Program-made: the position numbers and the translations under genes | Shown here: positions 8,680-17,404 of the stretch, piece after piece | Layout of the letters: every line of letters begins with the position of its first letter | Numbering within the stretch: the stretch's first letter is position 1 | The notes under the pieces: generated by a model | Seen by the model: only the letters and a program-made list of their open reading frames with translations | Database searches by the model: none | Told to the model about the DNA's origin: nothing | DNA from: an uncultured Rhizobiaceae group bacterium | GTDB lineage: Bacteria; Pseudomonadota; Alphaproteobacteria; Rhizobiales; Rhizobiaceae | Length of the DNA: 64,000 bases | Reading direction: 5' to 3' | Assembly (NCBI GenBank): GCA_938044775.1 | Contig: CALIOE010000095.1 | Coordinates: 35,164 to 99,163 of the forward strand

Positions 8680-8991
8680 CGGCTTTGTCCGCATGGCTGT
8701 CGCGGGGCCCGCCTTGTCTCATTGTCCGAAAGGCCACAGATTGCAGGTATGGGGTAGCGAGGTCACGTCAAAGCCAATGCCCACATACGCGGACGGGATA
8801 CAGCTTGGGTTGAGCTGAACCTCTCGGGTTGCACAGCCGGCAGATTCTTTGCCCGAGAGCCTTGAAACGAACTGAACCCGGATCCGGTACAGGGAGATCG
8901 CAGGCCCTATCATGGTTTCGAGACCAACCATTGCGCTGGTCTGATGCGGCCGTATGAAATAGTTTGGCCAGATTGCCCGTCGGAAGTGCTT
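8680..8991. other. Intergenic region without a supported gene
   Basis: 312 bases between the LysE-type exporter and the BCCT carrier. A minus-strand frame is open from 9099 to 8719, but it runs antisense into the BCCT gene and matches nothing I recognise. I see no tRNA, strong terminator or clear promoter. Confidence 0.4.
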
Positions 8992-10485
8992 ATGAAAAAT
9001 CCCGTATTGATTGTGGCGCTCCTGATCACGGGCGCAATTGCTGCCTGGGGCATTCTGGACAACGAGGGTCTGGCGTCTGCCGCCGCGCAACTCGTTCACA
9101 TCCAGTTCAAAAGCCGTGCATGGTTCATCATGCTGACGGTGACCTTCATGTTCGTCATCAGCGTGTGGCTCGCCTTTTCGCGATACGGCAACATTAAGCT
9201 CGGCAAGGATGAGGATGAGCCGGAGTTCTCAACCGTGTCCTGGCTCACCATGTTGTTTTCGGCGGGTATGGGAGTGGGTCTGCTGTATTGGGGGACCGCC
9301 GAGCCTTTAACCCATTATCTGGTTCTCACCGATGGTGGTGCTGATGCCAGACAGGCTGCCAATCAGGCGCTGTTCATCACGAATTTCCATTGGGGCCTGC
9401 ACGCATGGGCAATCTATGCGGTGACAGGACTGATTATCGCCTACTTTAGTTTTCGGCTTGATTGCCCAAGCCTTATAAGCGCTCCGATTACGAAGGTATT
9501 TGGAGGCGGCAAGATACCCACAATTGCCGGGTTACTTGCCGACCTATTGGCAATCGTTGCGGTTGCTATCGGTCTCGGCGGTTCAATCGCCATGGGCGTT
9601 TTTCAAATCAAGGAAGGCGTCGATGCCTGGCTCGGATTGCAGGGCACCGGCCTGGGGCTGACACTGTTGATCTTTGGGGTGCTCGTGGTCGCCTACATTC
9701 TGCCTCTGATGGTGGACTTGTCCCGGGGCATGGCGCTGCTATCCAATACCGCTATGGCAATCGCCGGCGGGCTTATGATCTTCATTCTGCTGGCCGGTCC
9801 GACGCATTACATAATGGGCGGTGTCACGGAAGCCACTGGCGAATATTTCTGGAATGCTTTCGTGCACGGTTTCCGCACATTCACGTTCATGGATGAGAAG
9901 GTGGAGAACTGGTTTCAGGCATGGACACTCACCTACATGGTCTGGTGGCTGGCCTGGGCGCCATTTGTCGGCGTGTTCATTGCACGGATCTCCAAGGGTC
10001 GGACCATTCGAGAGTTCATTTTGGGAGTTGTGGTCGGTCCAACTCTGTTCTCCATATTATGGTTTGGCATATTCGGCAGCATCGGATTTCATACTGCGCT
10101 CAACACCCAACTTCCCATTCTTGAAATCGCCAGAAACAATGCCAGTGCAATCACGTTCTATGTACTCAACAACTTGCCGCTGGCAGGGGTCACAATCCTC
10201 GCTGTCGTGGCCGCCGCATTTCTCTTCGTCATCACAAGTGTCGTTAGTGCAGCCTTTGTGTTGGGTATGTTCTCCAGCAAAGGCGATCTGAATCCACCTG
10301 TCCGCATTAAGCTGATCTGGGGTGGTATATTGGGCGCGCTCGGCCTGGTCATGATCCTGTCCGGCAGCATCGAAGCAGTGAAGTCTATCATCGCCCTGGG
10401 AGCATTGCCCTTTGTCTTTGTTGTGCTGTTGTTGGTTGTATGCCTGCTAAAGGCCCTGAAAGCGGAGAGCATGAACGCACCATGA
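8992..10485 (+). CDS. BCCT family transporter (betaine/carnitine/choline type)
   Basis: Sodium- or proton-coupled uptake system for a quaternary ammonium or related compound, 497 residues with about 12 transmembrane helices. Family features: LTMLFSAGMGVGLLYWGTAEP near residue 80, FHWGLHAWAIYA near 125, and the signature segment WTLTYMVWWLAWAPFVGVFI near 310. That segment keeps the Trp-rich core of the BCCT motif but lacks the W-x-x-Y-W form of some members, so the substrate could differ from betaine. The ATG at 8992 follows GGAAG and is preferred over 8944. The stop overlaps the start of a 33-residue membrane ORF. Confidence 0.93.
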   Translation: MKNPVLIVALLITGAIAAWGILDNEGLASAAAQLVHIQFKSRAWFIMLTVTFMFVISVWLAFSRYGNIKLGKDEDEPEFSTVSWLTMLFSAGMGVGLLYWGTAEPLTHYLVLTDGGADARQAANQALFITNFHWGLHAWAIYAVTGLIIAYFSFRLDCPSLISAPITKVFGGGKIPTIAGLLADLLAIVAVAIGLGGSIAMGVFQIKEGVDAWLGLQGTGLGLTLLIFGVLVVAYILPLMVDLSRGMALLSNTAMAIAGGLMIFILLAGPTHYIMGGVTEATGEYFWNAFVHGFRTFTFMDEKVENWFQAWTLTYMVWWLAWAPFVGVFIARISKGRTIREFILGVVVGPTLFSILWFGIFGSIGFHTALNTQLPILEIARNNASAITFYVLNNLPLAGVTILAVVAAAFLFVITSVVSAAFVLGMFSSKGDLNPPVRIKLIWGGILGALGLVMILSGSIEAVKSIIALGALPFVFVVLLLVVCLLKALKAESMNAP

Positions 10486-10583
10486 GTGGTTTTGTCGATA
10501 CGATTATGAATATCGAGATTTTCGCATTCATCGGATTGCTGATCTGGCTCTATCTTAGGCCCGGAACGATAGATCGCGACTGA
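10482..10583 (+). CDS. Putative 33-residue membrane peptide coupled to the BCCT carrier
   Basis: A short ORF starts with ATG inside the last codons of the BCCT gene (ATGA overlap, 10482-10485) and ends with TGA at 10581-10583. The peptide has one hydrophobic span, IEIFAFIGLLIWLYL, then a short polar tail. Several secondary transporters are known to have tiny one-helix partners encoded immediately downstream, for example MetS-like subunits. This ORF has the same arrangement. It is not a family I can name, and its 3' end overlaps an opposing ORF, so translation is only plausible. Confidence 0.45.
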   Translation: MSGFVDTIMNIEIFAFIGLLIWLYLRPGTIDRD

Positions 10584-10840
10584 CTAAGCTTCCTTCGATC
10601 GGAGCGAATCCATTGCTCATGGTCTCGAAACGAATGAAGCACAACAAGAGACCAGCTTCCGAGCGCTTTCTCCAGAACACCCATCGCCCTTGCCTTGGGC
10701 GTATCCACGCAATCCTCGAGGAAAATTGCCTTTGATCCCTCCACCCGCTGAACATCAACGATGTTGTCGCCGCGTTTGTGAGCAAGGTAGCCGTGCAGGA
10801 ACGCAATCGTCGTGTCGCGGTCAATGCCAGCCATAATCAT
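10550..10840 (-). CDS. Hypothetical protein of 96 residues
   Basis: Not recognised. The frame uses codons much like its neighbours and has AGGG five bases before an ATG at 10840 (in-frame alternatives at 10843, GTG, and 10834, ATG). It contains a plausible soluble fold with segments IVDVQRVEGSKAIFLEDCVD and ALGSWSLVVLHSFRDHEQW. No signal peptide or membrane segment is visible. It converges on the BCCT gene and overlaps the 33-residue ORF by 34 bases, so at most one of the two may be real there. It could also be the surviving part of a longer lost gene. Confidence 0.4.
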   Translation of the reverse strand: MIMAGIDRDTTIAFLHGYLAHKRGDNIVDVQRVEGSKAIFLEDCVDTPKARAMGVLEKALGSWSLVVLHSFRDHEQWIRSDRRKLSQSRSIVPGLR

Positions 10841-10947
10841 CACATCCCTGCATAACAGATTGTCCAGATTGTTCTCGGGTTCCGGCTGATCTGTCTGCCC
10901 AAAGGCAACAGAAAATTCGCCAGCTTTATCCGAGTCAGAAGACGGGC

Positions 10948-11376
10948 TTGTGGGTATCCGCAGACATTGGAGACCTGAGCGGGCTTGATTTAGATTTTCT
11001 GGCCTGGTCCAGGTCGTTGATCAATGCGCGCGTTGTTGCACAGTCTCGCGACGATGGTCGCCCTATCTATGTGTGGACCGTCCATGATGAAGACGAAATG
11101 ACCCGCATGCTGGATATGGGGGTCGATGGAATCATCACAAACCGGCCCGGCGCGCTGCGGACCTTGTTGAACGAGTTGAATGGGATGAGCGAAACCGAGC
11201 GTGTTGTAGTACTCATCGGACGTCGCTTGCGAGAGTACCGATCATTCGCTGCCGGATTGGGTGCCATCGCTCCGGTGAGCCAGGACAATGTTCGACAAGG
11301 CAAACAAGCTATGGCCCTGACTTTCATGCAGGCTGGCGCAGCCGAAACGCGTACGAGTCTTCAAGCTCTAATTTGA
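10948..11376 (+). pseudogene. C-terminal fragment of a glycerophosphodiester phosphodiesterase
   Basis: Residues around PIYVWTVHDEDEMTRMLDMG and VDGIITNRPGALRTLL match the last strands and helix of the GDPD TIM barrel. The upstream half, with the catalytic His-Arg-Gly and Glu-x-Asp motifs, is missing. The frame is open back only to a TAA at 10834-10836 and contains no ATG before 10948, so only a TTG start is available. The piece preceding it reads KIRQLYPSQKTGLWVSADIG, consistent with the barrel interior. This is most simply a 5'-truncated gene. About 80 residues after the barrel are unassigned. Confidence 0.65.
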
Positions 11377-11456
11377 ACTACCGAACTGCCAGGCGCATTG
11401 GTTTTGGTCAGTCACACAGGCCACAAAAGACCGACCAGACGGAAGGGAATGTTGGA

Positions 11457-12770
11457 ATGAATATCCGCGATCAGAACACCGGGTTCAGAGCCGAAGAGCT
11501 TGCGGCGCAACGAACCGCCGCTATCGGACGCTTCGTAGCTATGATTGCCATCGCCATCATGCTGACTGGCCTCACTCCCTGGCCGATGCCCATCTACTAC
11601 TACGGAACGCTTTCGCTATTCGCTGCGCTCGGCTGGGCAGCATACAAGACCGCTGAATCACATTGGGGGAAACCGTGGCATCAATACGCGTTTGTGGCAG
11701 CGGATTTTGTCTTACTCACATTTGTCATTTTGTATCCTAACCCTCTGGCTCCAACTGAATTTCCCTCTCAGCTCGTTTTGAGGGGCGGCACATTTGTTCA
11801 TTTCTTCGTTCTTCTCGCGGGGCTGACATATATCTATCAGGCCCGATTGGTGCTTTGGGGCGGCATTGCAGCGAGTGTAGCATGGATGGGAGGGATTTTC
11901 GTTCTTCTTGCGCAACCGGAGACGGTGTGGCGAGCGGTTCGAGACGATGATCTCGAAGGCTTTCTTCGGGACTCGGCAAGCCCGTTCTTTGTCAATCTCA
12001 ATCCCAGGGTTCAGGAAGTCATTGTATTTCTGATCGTTGCTGGACTGCTCGCTCTGGCAGTGAAGCGCTCTCGGACCATCACGCTTCGCCAGGTCAACCT
12101 GGCGCAAGAGAAGACCAACCTGGCGCGATACTTCCCGGCCAAAACCGTCGAACTGCTGGCCAGCAAAACCAATGTTCTGTCGCGACCGCGTGAGCACAAT
12201 GCTGCAGTTCTGTTTACCGATCTGGTAGGCTTTACAACCTGGTCGCAGCAACACACTCCGGCGGAGACCATTGCCTTGCTTCGAGAAGTTCAAGGCCTCA
12301 TCACGACGATTATCTTTCGTCATGATGGTACACTCGACAAGTTCATGGGTGATGGATTGATGGCGACATTCGGGACGCCCGAACCGACGGACAGAGATGC
12401 AACAAATGCGCTTGCAGCCGCCATCGAGATTTCAAAAACCTTTGAAGAACTGCGGTTATCAAAGACCGCCGGCAAAGGCCGCAATTTGAAGCTGGCCGTT
12501 GGCTCACACTATGGCCCGATTGTACTTGGAGATGTGGGAACCGAGGACAGATTGGAGTTTGCAGTTCTTGGCGACAGTGTGAACATTGCGAGTCGCCTGG
12601 AACAGGCGACAAGGCAGGTCGACTGCAAATGTTTGGTTAGTGGCGACTTGGTTGATGCTGCTGAAAAGGAAGCTTCAGCTGATTTCTCCAGGCTGAAAAA
12701 CCAGTTATCCAGCATCCCACCCATCGCCTTGCGCGGGCGTGATGGCACAACACCTGTCTTTGCGATCTAG
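11457..12770 (+). CDS. Membrane-bound class III adenylate cyclase
   Basis: Protein of 437 residues. Residues about 15-230 contain five or six transmembrane segments resembling a membrane sensor domain, followed by a short coiled stretch (LRQVNLAQEKTNLARYF). The C-terminal cyclase domain has both metal-binding aspartates (VLFTDLVGFTTW and DKFMGDGLMATFG). It also has the substrate-selecting Lys before FMGD and Asp in VLGDSVNIASRLEQ, a pattern typical of adenylate rather than guanylate cyclases. The ATG at 11457 follows a GGAAGGGA stretch. It probably makes cAMP in response to an unknown signal. It lies 80 bases after the GDPD remnant. Confidence 0.88.
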   Translation: MNIRDQNTGFRAEELAAQRTAAIGRFVAMIAIAIMLTGLTPWPMPIYYYGTLSLFAALGWAAYKTAESHWGKPWHQYAFVAADFVLLTFVILYPNPLAPTEFPSQLVLRGGTFVHFFVLLAGLTYIYQARLVLWGGIAASVAWMGGIFVLLAQPETVWRAVRDDDLEGFLRDSASPFFVNLNPRVQEVIVFLIVAGLLALAVKRSRTITLRQVNLAQEKTNLARYFPAKTVELLASKTNVLSRPREHNAAVLFTDLVGFTTWSQQHTPAETIALLREVQGLITTIIFRHDGTLDKFMGDGLMATFGTPEPTDRDATNALAAAIEISKTFEELRLSKTAGKGRNLKLAVGSHYGPIVLGDVGTEDRLEFAVLGDSVNIASRLEQATRQVDCKCLVSGDLVDAAEKEASADFSRLKNQLSSIPPIALRGRDGTTPVFAI

Positions 12771-13396
12771 GCTCACACTTTTGGAATGGACGCCAGTTGC
12801 ACGCCCACGATTTGGCACAAATTGTGATTTGGTTGGAGACCGGCAACGCCATCTTGTCGCCTGGAGTCGGCGCCGGCTCGACGGTTGTTTCATCACCAAA
12901 GCGGACACTAATGCGATTGCATCGAACGGCCCCTTTGAGCCCATTCTGCATAATGCTGCACCATGCTCCAACGGCAACAAAGGAAACGCAAACGGGACAT
13001 TGCAGCGGTTGGGCGTCGGGCTGGCCAACTTTGTCGTTCGTTGTGGTCATCGTGCAAGATGACACCCCAAGGACACGGGCCATATTCGCGACCGAAGGGC
13101 CAGGGCTCTGGTGCTGCCAGACCTGACACCGCCCGTACGCTCATTGATGAACGTCGGTTTCGCGGTTGTTCAACGAACTGAGTCCATAAAGGCAGCCGGC
13201 TCGAGAGCAAGCCCCCTTTTTAATTCCTCCGTCCGTTCGACGGTATCGCCATCCTCCCATAGAATTGCGACCTCGCGACTCCAGTTCTAAAACAGATGGT
13301 CGTGAGCATGGAAGAAACCGGCACTTTCGCTGTCGCAACCGACGTCAATTCCTGGAGGCCCATTGTCGTACTTCACGATAAAGGCGCACTCCCATC
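12771..13396. other. 626-base gene-poor stretch
   Basis: No frame here is convincing. The longest, on the minus strand from 13083 to 12637, runs antisense into the cyclase 3' end and shows no recognisable domain. No tRNA, insertion-sequence ends or clean hairpin terminator were seen. The region may be debris at the edge of the sugar cluster, whose last gene ends at 13397. Confidence 0.4.
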
Positions 13397-14077
13397 TCAG
13401 TTACGCGGACGCGCCACGTCGTTGCTGCCCTCGGGCTCCGGACCGTTACCATAACTCATCCGCTGCATCTGGTCGATCACGCGAGTCATTTCTTCATCCG
13501 ACAGGATCGGCGGCTCGCCTAATGGCAAAGCCTGTACATAAAGACGCGAGAGGGTTTCGATCTCGGTCGCCAACCAAAGTGCCTGATCCAAAGAACGGCC
13601 AAGCGAGATCTGTCCATGCTGACCCAAGAGACAGGCCAGCCGATCCTCGAGTGCTCTCAGCGCGACGTCTGACAATTCCTGCGTGCCAAATGTCGCATAG
13701 TCCGAACACCGGATGGTCGTGCCACCGGCAATGCCGACCATATAGTGAAAGGCCGGAATATTCCGGTGGTGGCAGGCCAGGGTCGTTGCATAAACAGAAT
13801 GGCAATGCAGGACGACGTCGATATCGGTACGGCTTTGTAAGATATCCCTGTGGAACCGCCACTCGGACGATGGCACTCGTCCCGCATAAGTGCCTTCGAA
13901 ATCCATCTCGACCAGATCATCCGGGCACATGTCGTCATAGGGCAAAGATGACGGCGTGATCAGAAACCCATCGCCACAACGCGCCGAAAGGTTCCCCGCT
14001 GTGCCCTGGTTGATCCCCGTCGCATTCATTTGTCGGCAGGTTGCGACCATGCGTTCGCGCAGTTCGGTATTGCTCAT
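13397..14077 (-). CDS. Class II aldolase/adducin family protein (fuculose-phosphate-aldolase-like)
   Basis: Zinc aldolase of 226 residues predicted to cleave a ketose 1-phosphate to DHAP and an aldehyde. Visible family residues: NQGTAGNLSAR near the N-terminus for phosphate binding, the Glu in SSEWRFHRD as acid/base, the metal-binding pair in VLHCHSVYATT, and a third His in LLGQHGQISLG. It is the last gene of the sugar cluster and abuts the kinase gene (14078) with no spacer. Family members act on L-fuculose-1-P, L-rhamnulose-1-P, ribulose or xylulose phosphates. The exact substrate is unknown. Confidence 0.88.
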   Translation of the reverse strand: MSNTELRERMVATCRQMNATGINQGTAGNLSARCGDGFLITPSSLPYDDMCPDDLVEMDFEGTYAGRVPSSEWRFHRDILQSRTDIDVVLHCHSVYATTLACHHRNIPAFHYMVGIAGGTTIRCSDYATFGTQELSDVALRALEDRLACLLGQHGQISLGRSLDQALWLATEIETLSRLYVQALPLGEPPILSDEEMTRVIDQMQRMSYGNGPEPEGSNDVARPRN

Positions 14078-15499
14078 TCAGGTGCCCTCCGTTTGTTCAG
14101 CGCTGATACGCCATTGATTAGCATAATCGGACAGACCAGGTATCGCAGCCGGGGTGACCGGCTCGAGTGCAAGGGAAGCAGGCGCCTTGCCCATGGCATG
14201 GTCGGCAAGACACACCGCCCCCGCCACCACACCGTGGGTCTCGTCACAGAACTCAGTTTGCTTTGTGCCAATCAGAGCAGCCACCAATGGCGCAAAGAGG
14301 GGTTCGTTGAGGAAGGTGCCGTCAAGGATGGTTCGCGGACCTCCGTTCAGCACCTCGGCGCAGGTCGCGGTCAAAAGTGCTGAGTGCAACAAGGCAAGAG
14401 CGGCGCGCTCCCCGTCGTTTTCCGGCGGGGGCCCAAGAATGCGTCCTCGTCCGGCGCTGCCCGGGAACTGGCCCTCGTTGCTGCTGAAGCTGGGGCGGGC
14501 CACGGTTCCCTGCGCGACAATCCGGGCCACCGCTCCTTCATCGATCGCCGCGCTACGCCACCGATCACCCGCGATGGCCGAGAATTCGCGCCCGCCCATG
14601 GCCAGGGCGCCAGCCACCGGAGAGCCTTCCATGTCCGCATTAATCGTGGTTCCCCTGCTGTGATCCAGCTTTTTTGTGTTTGCCTCGCGTGAAAGGGCCA
14701 CCAGCCAGGTGCCGGTCGACACCAGAGTGAAATCGCACAGGCCTGCCGCCAGATAACGATAGAAATTTGCCGTGGAATCATGGGCGCCGGTCAGCACCGT
14801 GATGCCATCGGGCAGGCCGAAGCGTCGCACGATGTTTTCGCGGATATGACCTTGCGGTGCCCAGGCGGGACGAAAATCAGGCAACAACCGCTGCCAGCCT
14901 TGCTGTTCGACTATGGGCGACCAGCGGTGCTCGGGAACGTTCCACAAATGAGTTTGTGCGCCCATGGCGGAATATTCCGAGGCCACGGCACCCGTCAGCC
15001 ACCAGCCCCAATATTGAGCAATGTTCAGATAGTGCCGCGCTCTGGCAAATGCGTCCGGATCCGCCCGCTCCATTCGCAACATTTGCCTGGCCGCATGGGT
15101 CATTGCCATCATCACCGGACTGCCACGATCCTCGAAAGAGCCGGATTTGCGAGCGTACTCGGTGTCTATTTCAGGCGGGCAGACATCCTCATAGTCTATC
15201 ATCGGAAATGCGATACCCATGTCGCCGGCATCGGGGTCGCTGCCAACCAGAACTCCGCCCGAGCCGTGGCCTACCGGCACCAACAGTCGGATCGGGTGAT
15301 CGCGACACAGCTCCGCCAGCGTCTCTCCCACCCAAAGCCCCAATGCGGTCAGGTCGTGGTGCCGCCAGGGAGGCCCTTCCAACACATGGTTCGGCGTCGT
15401 CCGGCTTTCCAGCAACGTCCCGCCTGTCTCTGCCACCCAAAGATCAACGTTGGTCTTGCCGACGTCCAGAACCGCGATGACACCTCGTGACGTCATCAT
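14078..15499 (-). CDS. FGGY-family carbohydrate kinase
   Basis: Sugar kinase of 473 residues with the actin-like ATPase fold. The N-terminal phosphate loop reads AVLDVGKTNVDLWV. The second domain carries VLTGAHDSTANFYRYLAAG, containing the likely catalytic Asp, and VSTGTWLVAL. The genomic pairing with a class II aldolase suggests phosphorylation of a ketose at C1, like fuculokinase or rhamnulokinase. It stops immediately before the aldolase gene, which implies translational coupling. Start options are two adjacent ATG codons at 15499 and 15496. Confidence 0.88.
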   Translation of the reverse strand: MMTSRGVIAVLDVGKTNVDLWVAETGGTLLESRTTPNHVLEGPPWRHHDLTALGLWVGETLAELCRDHPIRLLVPVGHGSGGVLVGSDPDAGDMGIAFPMIDYEDVCPPEIDTEYARKSGSFEDRGSPVMMAMTHAARQMLRMERADPDAFARARHYLNIAQYWGWWLTGAVASEYSAMGAQTHLWNVPEHRWSPIVEQQGWQRLLPDFRPAWAPQGHIRENIVRRFGLPDGITVLTGAHDSTANFYRYLAAGLCDFTLVSTGTWLVALSREANTKKLDHSRGTTINADMEGSPVAGALAMGGREFSAIAGDRWRSAAIDEGAVARIVAQGTVARPSFSSNEGQFPGSAGRGRILGPPPENDGERAALALLHSALLTATCAEVLNGGPRTILDGTFLNEPLFAPLVAALIGTKQTEFCDETHGVVAGAVCLADHAMGKAPASLALEPVTPAAIPGLSDYANQWRISAEQTEGT

Positions 15500-15560
15500 G
15501 CGCGTCGATGATCAGATACGGAGCATAGGCACATCTGGGCCGTCCTGCATGCCAGGCCTT

Positions 15561-16409
15561 TCATATCAACCGATACTGCGCGGCCTTGTTGCGCAGGAAT
15601 GGCAGCCCCTTGTCCATGACCTCTTCAAAAGACTCCGCGACCGGACGCCAGATCGCCAGACCATAGCCCACCTGCGGCGGCATGTTGATGAAGCTCTCCA
15701 TCGCCAACCCGCCCTTGAAACCGATAGCCGCCAGCGTGGCATATATCTCGTCCCAATCGCAGGTGCCCTCGCCAGGCGTGCCTCGATCACTCTCAGACAG
15801 ATGAATATACCGCAAATGCTCGCGAGCATCGAGTATCCCGTTGCCGACGCCCTTTTCCTCGATGTTCATATGGTAGGTGTCGAGATGAATGAAGATATTG
15901 TCGGCCCCTACCTTCTCGATCATTTCCCTGGCCTGCCGGGCGGTGTTGATCAGATGGTTCTCGTAGCGGTTCACCGGTTCGATCCCGAAAGCGATTCCTA
16001 AGCTCTTGGCGTGTTTTGCTGTCGCTTCCAACGCCCGCGCGATGTTGTCGTATTCGGTGTCGGTTGGTGGCACGCCGCTGCGTTCGCCGATCCCGCCATA
16101 GGTGACCCCCGACAAGGCCTCGGCCCCCATCTCTTTGGTTTTGTCCATGGCATCGATCAGGTGGGCGATGGCCCCGTCGGGATTGATCGAGGCCCAACTC
16201 TCTTGCGGCAATCCAAGCGAGCAGACCGCCCGCATTTCGTGCTTGGCCAGAAGTTCGCGAGTGTGTTTTGCATCAACAATACTGGCATCGAGAAGCGCGA
16301 TCTCGATGAAATCCATCTTGTAGGCCGCTGCCGCCGGGATAGTTCGTTCGGCACCTGGGCGGTCCCAATGCATTGTCCACATGCTGGTATGTACGCCAAA
16401 ACCTTCCAT
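15561..16409 (-). CDS. Sugar phosphate isomerase/epimerase, ketose 3-epimerase-like
   Basis: TIM-barrel protein of 282 residues resembling D-tagatose/D-psicose/L-ribulose 3-epimerases. The four expected metal ligands are visible: Glu in GIEPVNRYENH, Asp in FIHLDTYHMNIEE, His in YIHLSESDRG and Glu in LAMESF. The Arg in PVNR and the HMNIEE stretch are also typical of that group. The ATG at 16409 is chosen because AGGAGGA lies eight bases before it; the open frame reaches upstream into the permease gene. In the cluster it would interconvert ketoses before phosphorylation by the FGGY kinase. Confidence 0.85.
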   Translation of the reverse strand: MEGFGVHTSMWTMHWDRPGAERTIPAAAAYKMDFIEIALLDASIVDAKHTRELLAKHEMRAVCSLGLPQESWASINPDGAIAHLIDAMDKTKEMGAEALSGVTYGGIGERSGVPPTDTEYDNIARALEATAKHAKSLGIAFGIEPVNRYENHLINTARQAREMIEKVGADNIFIHLDTYHMNIEEKGVGNGILDAREHLRYIHLSESDRGTPGEGTCDWDEIYATLAAIGFKGGLAMESFINMPPQVGYGLAIWRPVAESFEEVMDKGLPFLRNKAAQYRLI

Positions 16410-16411
16410 AA

Positions 16412-17404
16412 TCACGTTCCTCCTCGTTGTCTGTTTCGCCATCGCATCCCGACCCACCTGAACGCCATGACGGCAATCAGGAAGAGACCCCAAACGGCGG
16501 TTGAAAGATGCTGGTTTGCGCCGATCAGGTTCAGACCCGATGACAGCGCCTGCAGAATGATCAACGCGATAGCAACCGGCAACACCCGCCCGAAACCGCC
16601 GAAAGGATCGATGCCACCCAAAAAGCAGGCCAGAACCGTGACCAGCAGGAGCGCCTCGCCGTGCCCCACTCTGACCGAGTTGAAGCGCGCCGCCATCACA
16701 ATGCCGGCGACCGCGCAGATCACCCCCGAAATCGCATAGATTGTGACCAGCGTCCGACGCGTATGAAGGCCCGAATATTCCGCCGCCTCGATGTTGCTGC
16801 CGACCATATAGACCGAAAACCCGTGCCGTGATCGTTTCAACATGATGTGCCAGAAGACCGCCGCCAGAATAAAAACGATCATCGGAACTGGAATGCCGAT
16901 GAAGCTGCCGTGGCCCAGGACGTTCATGAATTCGGGGAAGCCCGAGATATCACCGCCCCGGGTCAGAAACTCACCCAATCCGCGCAGAAATATCATCATC
17001 GCAAGCGACACTAGAATTGGGTGTGCGCCGACATAGGCCACCACTGCACCCATCAGAGCGCCCGAGGCAGCTCCGACCAGAACAGCGAGAGCACCTGCCA
17101 GAACGAAAGCGCCAATCCCAGCCTCCGGCCCGCCAAACTGGATCAGGACCCAGGCCAGCGCCAGACCCGAGATATTGGCCTGAAAGATGATCGCCAGATT
17201 CAAACCGCCCGACAAAATCGGTACCAGCATGGCCAGTGTCAGCAAGCCCAACACTGGCATTTGAAACGCCATCGACCGCAGGTTGGCGCCGGTCAGGAAA
17301 AGCGGTGTCGCCAGCGAAAATGCCAGGAAGACCACGCCCAGAAAAGCCAGAAGGGGCAGCGTCTCGGCGCCAAGCGCGTCGTTGATCCGGTCGTGCAGCT
17401 TCAT
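16412..17404 (-). CDS. ABC transporter permease (CUT2/RbsC type), second copy
   Basis: Membrane subunit of 330 residues with eight or more hydrophobic segments (FLGVVFLAFSLATPLFL; LTLAMLVPILSGGLNLAIIF). The cytoplasmic coupling region reads GLHTRRTLVTIYAISG, typical of RbsC-like permeases. Its ATG overlaps the stop of the first permease by 4 bases (ATGA). Its 3' end carries the strong ribosome-binding site of the epimerase gene. The two permeases probably form a heterodimer. Confidence 0.92.
   Translation of the reverse strand: MKLHDRINDALGAETLPLLAFLGVVFLAFSLATPLFLTGANLRSMAFQMPVLGLLTLAMLVPILSGGLNLAIIFQANISGLALAWVLIQFGGPEAGIGAFVLAGALAVLVGAASGALMGAVVAYVGAHPILVSLAMMIFLRGLGEFLTRGGDISGFPEFMNVLGHGSFIGIPVPMIVFILAAVFWHIMLKRSRHGFSVYMVGSNIEAAEYSGLHTRRTLVTIYAISGVICAVAGIVMAARFNSVRVGHGEALLLVTVLACFLGGIDPFGGFGRVLPVAIALIILQALSSGLNLIGANQHLSTAVWGLFLIAVMAFRWVGMRWRNRQRGGT

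Noticed and set aside
8719..9099. Minus-strand frame of 126 codons before the BCCT gene
   Set aside because: Runs antisense into the BCCT start and shows no domain; kept only as a note for the gene-free stretch.
12637..13083. Minus-strand frame of 148 codons at the 3' end of the cyclase
   Set aside because: One third is antisense to the cyclase domain; the rest matches nothing known and lacks a good ribosome-binding site.
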